From a virus: DNA of 40,062 nt. The stretch is taken from positions 1-40,062 of IMG/VR virus record IMGVR_UViG_3300036832_000868, one strand, 5' to 3'. Of the stretch, positions 1 to 7,155 are shown in pieces; position 1 is the stretch's first letter, and every line of letters starts with the position of its first letter. The notes beneath the pieces are model-generated. The model was given only the letters and a program-made list of their open reading frames with translations, searched no databases and was not told the origin of the DNA. The translations under genes were made by a program, and so were the position numbers.

Positions 1-866
1 TAGACGCCCGCGACCCGGGCCATGCCCGCCCCGGCGCCGTCGCAGCAATCGGCGGCGGTCGTGCCGTCGTTCCAGCAGTACTCGGTGACGACGCAGAAGC
101 CCGACGCGCCAGCTCCGCCAGCGAACGAGCCAAGCGAGGCTGGCCCTTGATTGATGACAGCGCCCGAACCGCCTGCGCCGGTGCCGCCCCATCCAGCTTG
201 GCCTGCATGGCCCGCGCCGCTAGGAAGCTCCACCGCGCCTGAGTTGCCGCCGTAAATCCAGCCGCCAAGCGCCGACGTAGCGGTGAACCAAGAGCCGCTG
301 GCGAGGTCTTGGAACATGCCGGCGAAACCGCACGATCCGGGGAAGGCGACATCGCCGGTCCCCGGCAGCGCCAGATTGCCGCCGCCGCCCGCGCCCGTGC
401 TCGCGTCGCAGTTGCCGCCGCCCGCGCCGCCGTTGGCGACGCACAAGGCCCCGAAGGTCGTCATCCCTCCCGGCATTCCGACGCCGTTGGCGACGCCAAG
501 GCCGCCCGCGCCAATCGTCACCACCACCCCGCCCGCGACTTGCGCCGCTTGCAGGGTGACGCGGGAATAGCCGCCCGAACCGCCGCCGCCGCCGCACAGC
601 ACATAGTTCAGCACGTTCTGCGGATTGGCGACGCCGCCGCCTGCGCCGCCCGCCCCGATGCACTCAACAATGCACGAGATGAGGCCGGGAGACGGCATGT
701 AGGGGCCGCTCGCGCTAAAGGTCTGCGTCAGCACGCGGATGCCGGTGGCGGGCGCGTTGGTCCAGTTGCAGCCGTTCCACGTCCAGTTCCGCCACGTCTG
801 GCCGGGGACCGGGTTCTGCGGGAAGGGCGGATTGTTCGGGGCGAAGGAGGTCTGTGGGGCGTTCAT
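1..866 (-). CDS. Glycine-rich tail fibre/adhesin, truncated by the window edge
   Basis: An open frame of at least 288 codons starts at the ATG at 866-864 and runs off the left edge. The start overlaps the preceding stop as ATGA. The N-terminus (MNAPQTSFAPNNPPFPQNPV, then a Trp/Asn-rich stretch with NWTWNGCNW) is followed by about 200 residues dominated by Gly and Ala, with many GAGG and GGGG runs and several Cys (for example DCCDGAGAG). Gly-rich domains of this kind form tips of phage tail fibres that bind the host surface. It follows the S74-chaperone fibre and a 71-codon ORF. The last two bases at the edge read TA, so the gene may stop exactly at the border or continue with Tyr. The adhesin role is inferred from composition and position. 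Confidence 0.75.
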   Translation of the reverse strand, partial: MNAPQTSFAPNNPPFPQNPVPGQTWRNWTWNGCNWTNAPATGIRVLTQTFSASGPYMPSPGLISCIVECIGAGGAGGGVANPQNVLNYVLCGGGGGSGGYSRVTLQAAQVAGGVVVTIGAGGLGVANGVGMPGGMTTFGALCVANGGAGGGNCDASTGAGGGGNLALPGTGDVAFPGSCGFAGMFQDLASGSWFTATSALGGWIYGGNSGAVELPSGAGHAGQAGWGGTGAGGSGAVINQGPASLGSFAGGAGASGFCVVTEYCWNDGTTAADCCDGAGAGMARVAGV

Positions 867-1078
867 GGAATGATCCTCGCTAGTGACCGCTTGAGCGGGC
901 TTTCCGGCAGCGCGGCGATCAGGATGGGAAGCTCGTCAGGCTCGACCAAGGCGATGCGCTCGTCGCCGACGCCGATCCCGAAACATTTGTCACCGAGCCG
1001 TTCGGGGACGCCCATCTCAATGAAGAACGGGTCGCCGCTGACCGCAAGCTGGCGCAGTTGGTCGAGGTCGCCTGTCAT
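863..1078 (-). CDS. Small protein between two tail-fibre genes
   Basis: A 71-codon ORF starting MTGDLDQLRQLAVSGDPFFI. Its start overlaps the fibre stop (ATGA, 1078-1075) and its stop overlaps the next fibre start (ATGA, 866-863), so all three are probably translated in a coupled series. I do not recognise a family. The sequence is acidic and soluble, with no membrane segment or signal peptide. Placed between two fibres, it could be a fibre-assembly factor or a small tail component; this is inferred from context only. Confidence 0.65.
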   Translation of the reverse strand: MTGDLDQLRQLAVSGDPFFIEMGVPERLGDKCFGIGVGDERIALVEPDELPILIAALPESPLKRSLARIIP

Positions 1079-3546
1079 GCCGCCGCCTCCATCGCGGTGA
1101 GCCGCGCGTCGAGTTCTTTCACCGCGTTGGTCAAGGCCGCGATCAGCGGCATGAGGGCGACGCCGAGCATCCCTGAAGGGTTTTCGATCACGGCGTCAGG
1201 CAAAACGGGTTGCACCTCTTGGGCGACGAAGCCGAGTTCTTCGCTGTCAGGCCCGGTCCAGCCGGGATGTTCCGGCGGCGGGTCCGGGTGAACGCGGTGA
1301 TATGTCACAGGATTAAGTTGACGCACGACGGCCATCCCTTCGGTCGCCACTTTGATGTCGCGCTTGCCGCGTGCGTCCGAGGCTTGCTGGTACGCGCCGG
1401 CGATGTAGAGGTTGCCAACGCCGTCCAAGCTCATGTTGGTCGAGCCAGCCCAAGTTTGCCAGAACCGCGCTCCGGACGAGGCTTGGAAGTACTTCCACCA
1501 ATTGTTGGTGACGGTCGTGCTCCCGGCGCTTTCGTTGACGTAGCGACCGGCGCTGTTGGAGAAAGTCGCGGAGCCGAAGCCGTTGCCGATGAGCGACAAT
1601 ATGGAAGTCGCAGAGGCGGTGGCGCTGCCGACGAACAGGTTAGTGGTCGCAGTGCCGGTCAGCGACATCTGCCCAACGATGCTGGCGACGGCTCCGGCAG
1701 CCCCGGAAACCGCGCTGAACCACGAATGGCCGCCTGCGCTCATGGTGTAGACGCCGCCCGCGCCCGCCATCGCATATCGCCAATTCGTGCCGTCGTAGTA
1801 AAGATTAGCGGCCACGCCCCCCGCAAGGTTGGGGTTGATGACGGCGAGCCAACCGGACAAGATCAACGAGCCTACCGCCGCATTGGCCGGGAGCGTCGTC
1901 CCGACGCCGAGCGAGCCGGTCAGCGATCCGCCCGTGAGCGGCAGATAGTTGGCGAGGGCCGACGCGAGCGCGTAGGGGCCGCCCGCGTTGTTCACGTCCG
2001 CCGAGGTGAGCGTGATCGCGCCCGAGCGGCCGTTGAACGAGGTGACGCCGCCTGCGGCGGCGAGCGCCGCCAGCACAAAGGCGGTGGTGGCGATCTGCGT
2101 CGAGTTGGTCCCCGGAACCGCAGTCGGGGCAGTCGGCTGGCCGGTGAGCGCTGGCGACGGATTGACGAGCGCGCCCGCCGCGCTCACGTCGTTGGCGGTC
2201 AGTGTGATCGCGCCAGTCCTGCCGTTGAAGCTCGTCACTGCGCCAGCCTGCACGGCGGCTTCGACAAAGGCGGTGGTGGCAATCTGTTGGGTTGACGTTG
2301 CGGTCGGCGCGGTCGGGGCGGTCGGAACGCCGGTGAAGGCCGGTCCCGCCAACAGCGCCCCGCCCGCGGCGGACAAATCCGCGCTCGTCAGGATCACTGC
2401 GCCAGCCCGCCCGTTGAAGGTCATCACCCCGGTCTGAGCGCCGCCAAGCTCGTTGATGACCCATGCGGTGGTGGCGATGGCGTTGCTGTTGTCGTTCGCC
2501 GTAACTGTCGGGGCCTGCGGCGTGCCGGTGAACACGGGACTATTGAGCAGGGCCCCGCCCGCGTTGGTCACGTCGGCGGTCTCAAGATCGACAATGCCGG
2601 TGCGCCCGTTGAACGAGGCGACGCCAGCGGTCGCAGCGGAGACGGCGTTCATGACGAAGGCGGTGGTGGCGAGCTGCGCCGTGCTTGAGCCGGGCGGCGC
2701 CGTCGGGGCGGATGGATAGCCGCCGAAGTTCGGCGAGACGATGGGCGCGTAAGAGGCGGCGACCGAATTGAGCAACCCGACGCCAGCGGTGGAAACGAAT
2801 GCGGTTGTCGCTATCGATTGCGAGTTGTCGGTCGGAAGCACGGTCGGCGCGGTCGGCGTGCCGATGAAGGCGGGGCTCATGAGCGGCGCGAGGCCGGTCA
2901 GGTCCAAGTCCGCCGCCGTCAACACGACCTCGCCGCTCATGCCGTTAATCGAGGTGACGAGCGGATAGGTGCGCAAGAAATTGTCGAGATAGAGCACCGT
3001 GTTGCGCTGAACGAAGGCGGTGGTCGCCAGCCGGTTCGAGTTCGAGCACTCGCCCGGCGTGTCGGCGGTCGGGCAACCGATGAAGTGCGGCGACCACAAC
3101 GGCGCGCCGCCTGCGTTGATGATGTCGCCGATCCACAAGCCGACTGCGCCGACGCGGCCGTTGAAGCTCCACACCGTGGCGCTGCGGAGGGCCGCCAGGC
3201 CACAGTCAACGTAATCCTGCGTCGCCGCCATCCGCCCGTTGATCTCGATCACGTCGGCTGACACGGCGCCGATGTTCGCCATCGGCGTCGAAAGCAGGGT
3301 GGCGTTGCATTGGCCGATGTTGGCGATGCGGGTGTTGATCCCCGCCGCCGCGATGACCCCGCCCACGTCCATGTTGTAGTCGCCGCTCTCCAAGGCGGTC
3401 GAAACCAATTCAGCGGCGGAAAGCGCGTAGTACGGCCCGCCGAGGCCGCCGCGCTGGATGAGGACGGCGTCGGTGGGCTGCGCGACGCCGCCGTCGGGGT
3501 AGCCTACGATCTGGCGGACGTTGAGAACGAGGTCGTTGGCGGGCAT
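1075..3546 (-). CDS. Tail fibre with C-terminal S74 intramolecular chaperone
   Basis: An 823-aa fibre. The N-terminus (MPANDLVLNVRQIVGYPDGG) probably joins the tail. The middle holds about six degenerate repeats of roughly 60-70 residues, each with an FNGR-type strand, a [S/G]PAFTGTPTAPT-like strand and a block ending IATTAFV; such repeats build trimeric beta-helical shafts. From about residue 723 the sequence SDARGKRDI, then LNPVTY and ELGFVAQEVQ, matches the peptidase S74 intramolecular chaperone, where the Ser of the SD motif performs self-cleavage after trimer folding (family knowledge). A short helical tail ends the protein. It follows the 3550-3867 gene and is coupled to the small ORF downstream. 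Confident fibre call; the receptor is unknown. Confidence 0.93.
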   Translation of the reverse strand: MPANDLVLNVRQIVGYPDGGVAQPTDAVLIQRGGLGGPYYALSAAELVSTALESGDYNMDVGGVIAAAGINTRIANIGQCNATLLSTPMANIGAVSADVIEINGRMAATQDYVDCGLAALRSATVWSFNGRVGAVGLWIGDIINAGGAPLWSPHFIGCPTADTPGECSNSNRLATTAFVQRNTVLYLDNFLRTYPLVTSINGMSGEVVLTAADLDLTGLAPLMSPAFIGTPTAPTVLPTDNSQSIATTAFVSTAGVGLLNSVAASYAPIVSPNFGGYPSAPTAPPGSSTAQLATTAFVMNAVSAATAGVASFNGRTGIVDLETADVTNAGGALLNSPVFTGTPQAPTVTANDNSNAIATTAWVINELGGAQTGVMTFNGRAGAVILTSADLSAAGGALLAGPAFTGVPTAPTAPTATSTQQIATTAFVEAAVQAGAVTSFNGRTGAITLTANDVSAAGALVNPSPALTGQPTAPTAVPGTNSTQIATTAFVLAALAAAGGVTSFNGRSGAITLTSADVNNAGGPYALASALANYLPLTGGSLTGSLGVGTTLPANAAVGSLILSGWLAVINPNLAGGVAANLYYDGTNWRYAMAGAGGVYTMSAGGHSWFSAVSGAAGAVASIVGQMSLTGTATTNLFVGSATASATSILSLIGNGFGSATFSNSAGRYVNESAGSTTVTNNWWKYFQASSGARFWQTWAGSTNMSLDGVGNLYIAGAYQQASDARGKRDIKVATEGMAVVRQLNPVTYHRVHPDPPPEHPGWTGPDSEELGFVAQEVQPVLPDAVIENPSGMLGVALMPLIAALTNAVKELDARLTAMEAAA

Positions 3547-3549
3547 GGG

Positions 3550-3867
3550 TCAGCTCGTCGGCGCACACAGAACGAGCGTCGTTCGCGGCCAGACATTGCC
3601 CGACGTGTCGACTGCGGTCCAAACGAGCTGATAGTCCGTCCCGGCGACGCCGCCTGACAGAATTGCATAAATCGCCCGCCCGCGCACTTCGACCGCGCCG
3701 ATTGTCCAATCGCCAGAAGCGTCTACCGGGGCCGCGGTGTTGGTCCGGATGGCGATCGCGCCCGAGGCGATGCCGACGCCGACGGGGATGATGAACGAAT
3801 AATCCAACCCGAAAGAACAACTCTCGCCGGGCGCATGTTCGGGCGTGTAGCGACGGCTAAGGGGCAT
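3550..3867 (-). CDS. Tail-region beta-sandwich-like protein
   Basis: I use the ATG at 3867 (MPLSRRYTPEHAPGESCSFG, 105 aa). A TTG six codons upstream would also be open but has no better ribosome site. The sequence alternates short hydrophobic strands (FIIPVGVGIA, WTIGAVEVRGRAIYAIL) and ends in a TDYQLVWTAVDTSGNVWPRT stretch like an Ig-like or fibre-attachment domain. Proteins of this look often sit beside fibres in alphaproteobacterial podoviruses, but I cannot name a family. It overlaps the DUF3309 gene by 11 bp and ends 3 bp before the fibre start, which suggests a tail or fibre-accessory role. Confidence 0.75.
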   Translation of the reverse strand: MPLSRRYTPEHAPGESCSFGLDYSFIIPVGVGIASGAIAIRTNTAAPVDASGDWTIGAVEVRGRAIYAILSGGVAGTDYQLVWTAVDTSGNVWPRTTLVLCAPTS

Positions 3868-4039
3868 AGAGCCGTCCGTGGTCAAACAACAGAAACAAAA
3901 TCAGGATTAGCAGAATTAGGCCAATCAAACCCGACGGATAATAGCCCCAACTCGCACCGCTCGCGCCATACCACGGCCCGCGCGGGAACGCGCCGATCAG
4001 CAGCAGGATCAAGGTCACGATCAGGATGGTGGTCAGCAT
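3857..4039 (-). CDS. DUF3309-like small membrane protein
   Basis: 60 aa. A hydrophobic helix at residues 1-17 (MLTTILIVTLILLLIGAFP) is followed by a Gly/Trp/Tyr/Ser-rich loop and a second hydrophobic helix at about 38-53 (GLIGLILLILILFLLF). This two-helix layout and the opening motif resemble DUF3309, tiny membrane proteins common in alphaproteobacterial genomes. The start lies just after the upstream stop (TGA, one base, ATG) and the end overlaps the next gene by 11 bp. Function is unknown. In a phage it could be a holin-like or inner-membrane factor, or a captured host gene. Confidence 0.75.
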   Translation of the reverse strand: MLTTILIVTLILLLIGAFPRGPWYGASGASWGYYPSGLIGLILLILILFLLFDHGRLYAP

Positions 4040-4040
4040 C

Positions 4041-4346
4041 TCACCCTCCCAGGCGGCGCGTATCCTCCGTCCAGCGGGCGGTCAACATCCGCGCCACCCA
4101 CACCGGCGCTTCGCCGATCAGCGCGCCCGACGGGTCGGCGAGCTGCGCGGGGCCGGGATCACGCACGATAGTTGATGCCGATAGGAGGGCGGGGCCAGGG
4201 TTGAGCGGCAACGCAAACAGACACCGCTCACGCCCCAAAGGTGCGGGACGTCCAACTTTCGTTGCGGTTGCGGGGTCGACAAGCGCGAAGGCGGCTTGGT
4301 CGACGACGACGCTAGGTCTGGCGCTTGGGTGACGAAGGTTCTCCAC
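4041..4346 (-). CDS. Hypothetical protein heading the left minus-strand operon
   Basis: 101 codons from a GTG at 4346. The product has Pro/Ala/Arg-rich stretches (TATKVGRPAPLGRERCLFAL) and ends LTARWTEDTRRLGG. It ends 1 base before the DUF3309 start, which supports real coupling. No domain recognised and no membrane segment. The reverse frame over this region also has open ORFs, so the assignment rests on orientation and spacing. Confidence 0.55.
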   Translation of the reverse strand: MENLRHPSARPSVVVDQAAFALVDPATATKVGRPAPLGRERCLFALPLNPGPALLSASTIVRDPGPAQLADPSGALIGEAPVWVARMLTARWTEDTRRLGG

Positions 4347-4386
4347 AGATGGCGCCTCGATCAGTCGCGCCGGGCAGTATAACGTT

Positions 4387-4412
4387 GGGCGCCGTGCGTG
4401 AACACGGCGCCC
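4387..4412. promoter_or_regulatory. Perfect 10-bp stem hairpin between divergent modules
   Basis: GGGCGCCGTG (4387-4396), a 6-base loop, then CACGGCGCCC (4403-4412). It lies between the minus-strand tail-fibre operon (start 4346) and the plus-strand replication operon (start 4467). It has no U tract on either side, so it is more likely an operator or mRNA leader structure than an intrinsic terminator. A possible minus-strand -10 (TATACT) lies just to its left at about 4378-4383, without a clear -35. Confidence 0.5.
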
Positions 4413-4466
4413 TTGAAACCCTGTCTCGATGAACCGGGAGTGCCGAACGCGTGGAGGCGTTCAACG

Positions 4467-4865
4467 ATGCCAAGCATAGGCGACAAATCCTTTCCCGACA
4501 ACCGATTTGAACAATGGGGCGCGTCGTTGGACGCGCTCTGCGTAGCGACGCCCGCGCTCCCCTCCAAGCCGCCTTACGTCCGCTTCGATCATCCGTGCGC
4601 GACATGCGGCGAGGATTACGCCCCGTTCGGCGTCGGCTTCCCCAAACACACCCAATGGTTCTGCCGTAAACATTTGGAGGAATACACGTGCCTGCCGTTA
4701 GAGACGCCCTCGACAACAACCGGCTCAACGAAATCCGATCCCGCGCCATCCTTGGGGTTAACCTTTGGCTCTCGCTCAACTTCGCTGCCGACCGCGCTGA
4801 CAAAGCGGCTCTCCGCACTCTATGGGGACAAATCCGAACCCTCTCAGTTGACACTTCCGATCTGA
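4467..4865 (+). CDS. Small zinc-ribbon-like protein, first gene of the replication module
   Basis: I chose ATG 4467 (MPSIGDKSFPDNRFEQWG) because GGAGG lies about 9 bases upstream. The longer frame to 4398 begins inside the hairpin loop. The 132-aa product has C44-x2-C47 and C66-x2-H69, consistent with one zinc site (CATCG, then WFCRKH). The last 59 codons overlap the next ORF by 178 bp and are Thr/Ser/Pro-rich, unlike the first half, so the functional part is probably the N-terminal 75 residues. Likely a small DNA- or protein-binding factor of the replication operon; function not identified. Confidence 0.65.
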   Translation: MPSIGDKSFPDNRFEQWGASLDALCVATPALPSKPPYVRFDHPCATCGEDYAPFGVGFPKHTQWFCRKHLEEYTCLPLETPSTTTGSTKSDPAPSLGLTFGSRSTSLPTALTKRLSALYGDKSEPSQLTLPI

Positions 4866-4900
4866 TTAAGGCGCTCGAAACGGAGCGCACCGATGCCTGA
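4688..4900 (+). CDS. Small helical protein of the replication module
   Basis: 70 codons from GTG 4688, with GGAGG 7-8 bases upstream. The predicted product (starts MPAVRDALDNNRLNEIRSRA) is helical with regular Leu/Ile spacing and no domain I recognise. Its stop overlaps the next start (ATGCCTGA, 4893-4900). The good ribosome site and coupling to the next gene support it, even though its first 178 bp lie within the preceding frame. Confidence 0.7.
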   Translation: MPAVRDALDNNRLNEIRSRAILGVNLWLSLNFAADRADKAALRTLWGQIRTLSVDTSDLIKALETERTDA

Positions 4901-5279
4901 CCCGTTCGGCAAAGACGCCAAAGCGTGGCGCGACGAGCGCGACAAATCCGATCCGATCGACTGGACCAAGGAGCCTCAACCCAACAACGACCGCACGGCG
5001 GGCGGCGAGCTGCCCGAACGATGGTGGGCGATGAACGAGGCGCAGATCGGCGCGTGGCTCGAAGAAAAATACGCCGCCATCGTCGCCGCCACGACCTTTT
5101 GGGCGATCCACTACGACCTCATCCATGACGGCCTCGCCGCCCTGGTGCGCCGCCAAAACGACATCGCGCGAATGTCCGATCATCAAATCAGGGAGATGAT
5201 AGCCGCGCTCGAAAAAGCCCGCGCCTCGAAGGCCGTGATCGACGCCTTTCGGGAGCTGACCGATGTCCGACGACACTGA
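4893..5279 (+). CDS. Hypothetical protein upstream of VapE helicase
   Basis: 128 aa, charged and helical, starting MPDPFGKDAKAWRDERDK. The N-terminal third is hydrophilic. Residues 50-128 form likely helices (WAIHYDLIHDGLAALVRRQN; IREMIAALEKARASKAVID). It overlaps its upstream neighbour by 8 bp and the VapE gene by 17 bp. No family recognised. The operon position suggests a replication accessory protein. Confidence 0.75.
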   Translation: MPDPFGKDAKAWRDERDKSDPIDWTKEPQPNNDRTAGGELPERWWAMNEAQIGAWLEEKYAAIVAATTFWAIHYDLIHDGLAALVRRQNDIARMSDHQIREMIAALEKARASKAVIDAFRELTDVRRH

Positions 5280-6585
5280 CAACGACGAAGTTCGCGCCGC
5301 AATCGAGCGGATCAAGCAGCAACGGGAACAAGCCAAGGTCGTTCCGTTCGACCAGAAGAAACGCAAGAAACGCGAGGCGCCCCCCGGAGGCTGGCCCGCT
5401 TGGCACGCGAAATTGCGCAGCGACAACGGGCGGATCATCCCCGACTTGGCGAATGTCCTTGTCGTCCTGCGCAACGAGCCGCAGCTCGCCTTCGCCGTCG
5501 CCTTCCACGAAATGCGCGGCCGCGCGCTCGTCACCGCGGTGTGGCCGCAGGCCCCCGGCGCCGAACCCGGAGCTCGAACGCCGCACGAACTGACGGAGGA
5601 CGACGCCTCGCGGCTGCAAGAGTGGTTGCAGCACATGGCGATGCCGAAGATCGGGCGCGAAACCGTGACCCAGGCGATCGAAGTGTTCGCCCGCGAGCGC
5701 CCGGTCCACCCGTTGCGCGACTGGCTCGCCAATTCCGAATGGGACGGAACGCCGCGCGTCGGCACATGGCTCAACGTCACCTTAGGCTGTCCGGACGACG
5801 ACTATCACGCGCAAATCGGCGCGATGGCGCTGATCGCCATGGTCGCAAGGGTGTTCGAGCCGGGCTGCAAGAGCGACTACATGCTCGTCCTCGAAGGGCC
5901 GCAAGGCGAGGAAAAGAGTAAATTTTGCAAGGCTTTGGCTGGCGAAGGGGACTATTTCTCCGACCATCTGCCGCGCATCGACGCCGACGAAATCCGCGTC
6001 TCCATGCACCTCGCCGGGAAATGGATCATTGAAGTCGCCGAACTGTCGGCGATCCTCAAGGCCGAACCGGAGACCGCCAAGCATTTCTTCTCGAGAACCC
6101 ACGAACGCTATACGCCCAAATTTGGCCGCGCCGAGGTCGTGGAGGCCCGCCAGTGCTTCTTCATCGGCACAACCAACGACAACGAATACATCCGGGACGC
6201 AACCGGAGGTCGCCGCTTCTGGCCGGTCAAAGTCGGCAATATCAACATCCAGGCGCTGGTTGAAATGCGCGAACAACTGTTCGCCGAGGCCGTCGCCCTC
6301 TACCGCGACAAGGTCCCCTGGTGGCCGGAACGCGAGTTTGAAAAACGCGTCATCGCGCCAATCCAAGACGAACGGCAGTGGGAAGACGCCTGGACCGAAC
6401 GCGTGCGTCAACACATTGAAAACAAATGGACAATCAGCATCGCCGAACTCGCTGGCCTGATGGGGATCGAAACCGCGCGGCTCGATCGCCAAGCACAATT
6501 GCGTCTTGCCTCAATTCTAAAAAACGCCGGATGGGTCAAAGGCTTCGAACACGGAAAACGGAAAGTCTGGCGAAACCCAGAATAA
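5263..6585 (+). CDS. VapE-type phage replication helicase/primase-associated ATPase
   Basis: 440 aa. From about residue 145 the protein matches the virulence-associated E (VapE/VirE) family: VHPLRDWLANSEWDGTPR, then a P-loop at 211-219 (EGPQGEEKS), a Walker B-like KWIIEVAEL at about 253-261, FFIGTTND and a DATGGRRFWPV sensor region. In phages these P-loop ATPases act as replicative helicases, often with a primase. The P-loop reads GPQGEEKS where the standard has Gly before Lys; Lys218 and Ser219 are kept. The first 140 residues contain a basic KKRKKRE patch and no primase motif that I can identify. It is the last gene of the left plus-strand operon, with a repeat-rich gene-free region directly downstream. 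Confidence 0.88.
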   Translation: MSDDTDNDEVRAAIERIKQQREQAKVVPFDQKKRKKREAPPGGWPAWHAKLRSDNGRIIPDLANVLVVLRNEPQLAFAVAFHEMRGRALVTAVWPQAPGAEPGARTPHELTEDDASRLQEWLQHMAMPKIGRETVTQAIEVFARERPVHPLRDWLANSEWDGTPRVGTWLNVTLGCPDDDYHAQIGAMALIAMVARVFEPGCKSDYMLVLEGPQGEEKSKFCKALAGEGDYFSDHLPRIDADEIRVSMHLAGKWIIEVAELSAILKAEPETAKHFFSRTHERYTPKFGRAEVVEARQCFFIGTTNDNEYIRDATGGRRFWPVKVGNINIQALVEMREQLFAEAVALYRDKVPWWPEREFEKRVIAPIQDERQWEDAWTERVRQHIENKWTISIAELAGLMGIETARLDRQAQLRLASILKNAGWVKGFEHGKRKVWRNPE

Positions 6586-6587
6586 AC

Positions 6588-6700
6588 GGAGACCTTGGGA
6601 GACCTTGGGAGACCTACCTTGCCTATAGAGGTGACATTCCTGCGCGCCTACGCGCGTATACGGTCTATAGGGCGGAAGGGTCTCCATAGGTCTCCATGGG
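6588..6700. repeat. Phased GGAGACC / GGTCTCC iterons in inverted arrangement
   Basis: GGAGACC occurs at 6588, 6598 and 6608, exactly 10 bp apart. Its reverse complement GGTCTCC occurs at 6679 and 6689, also 10 bp apart, with a shortened GGTC at 6699. Two CTATAG palindromes and a CGCGCctaCGCGCG element lie between the clusters. One-helical-turn spacing and mirror orientation suggest binding of a multimeric protein, such as an initiator or regulator. The array begins right after the VapE stop codon. Confidence 0.7.
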
Positions 6701-7036
6701 TCACAGGGTCGATTATCGGTGAGGAACCCGGTCGCCAAAAGCGCGAAAATTTCCCCAAAAAAATACGGCCAAGCGGGAGCCAATTTCCCAGAAAAGTGGT
6801 GGGGTTGTGCGAATTTTTCCTGGGAAACTTTGCAACCTGCTCCGCAGCTCGCTCGCTCGGCGGACCCGGAGACGTTCTGGGGCCTCCGACCATCGACCGT
6901 CGGAAATTCCGAAGCCTTGGCCGCGCCTCCTGTCCACCGCAAGGCGCAAGCTTAGATTGCATTCGAGAAAGTAAGGCGAAAGTACTGGTTGCATTCAATA
7001 CTTCGCCTTTACTTCGCGTTACCTTGGCGATACTAC

Positions 7037-7091
7037 TCCTTTACTTGAGGCCGCTCGAGACCTAACGACACGGGCGACGGGTGAAAAACGG
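7037..7091 (+). repeat. 55-bp repeat, inverted copy at the window's right end
   Basis: These 55 bases are the exact reverse complement of 40008-40062, the last 55 bases of the window. The match stops at 7092 by mismatch (G against A) and is cut at the other side by the end of the sequence. A match of exactly 55 that coincides with a contig end is typical of a k=55 assembly-graph node; a real inverted duplication is the alternative. Confidence 0.9.
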
Positions 7092-7102
7092 GAGTGCGAG
7101 TG

Positions 7103-7131
7103 TTGACAGTAAACACGTAGAGGATTACCAT
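7103..7131 (+). promoter_or_regulatory. Promoter-like copy A of a dispersed 26-bp motif
   Basis: TTGACA (7103-7108), 17 bases, TACCAT (7126-7131). Positions 7103-7128 match 27276-27301 at 23 of 26 bases, and related copies occur at 18488-18513 and 38779-38804 in the opposite orientation. The preceding GAGTG is also shared with the promoter at 36255. Read as a promoter it faces into the 3' end of the minus-strand endolysin, so an antisense transcript or a binding site for a regulator is possible. Confidence 0.45.
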
Positions 7132-7155
7132 CACATTTTTCTGCAACAATCGCAG

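Larger units (their letters stand above)
6586..7155. other. Gene-free region with repeats; candidate replication origin
   Basis: About 570 bp between the VapE stop and the endolysin 3' end. It holds phased GAGACC repeats (6588-6700); A/T tracts unusual for this genome (around 6746-6765); an 8-bp inverted repeat TTTCCCAG/CTGGGAAA flanking about 28 bp (about 6783-6826); an imperfect inverted repeat of AAGTAAGGCGAAAGTA and TACTTCGCCTTTACTT (about 6968-7016); one copy of a 55-bp repeat (7037-7091) and a promoter-like motif (7103-7131). Open frames across it on both strands have no ribosome site or protein-like composition. The mix of iterons, dyads and A/T-rich patches beside a replicative helicase gene fits an origin, by inference. 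Confidence 0.5.

Noticed and set aside
1210-2295. 361-codon plus-strand ORF and other plus-strand ORFs at 309-3261
   Set aside because: They lie antisense to the tail fibres, are Arg/Ala/Gly-rich as expected from GC-rich antisense frames, and lack ribosome sites or recognisable domains.
4312-6498. Minus-strand ORFs over the replication operon (4312-4890, 4866-5780, 5782-6498)
   Set aside because: Antisense to coupled, domain-bearing plus-strand genes. Their products are low-complexity mirror frames.
6517-7065. ORFs across the gene-free region on both strands (6517-6942 minus, 6595-7065 plus, 6648-6998 minus)
   Set aside because: They cover the iterons and dyads, have no ribosome site and mutually exclusive, non-protein-like composition.
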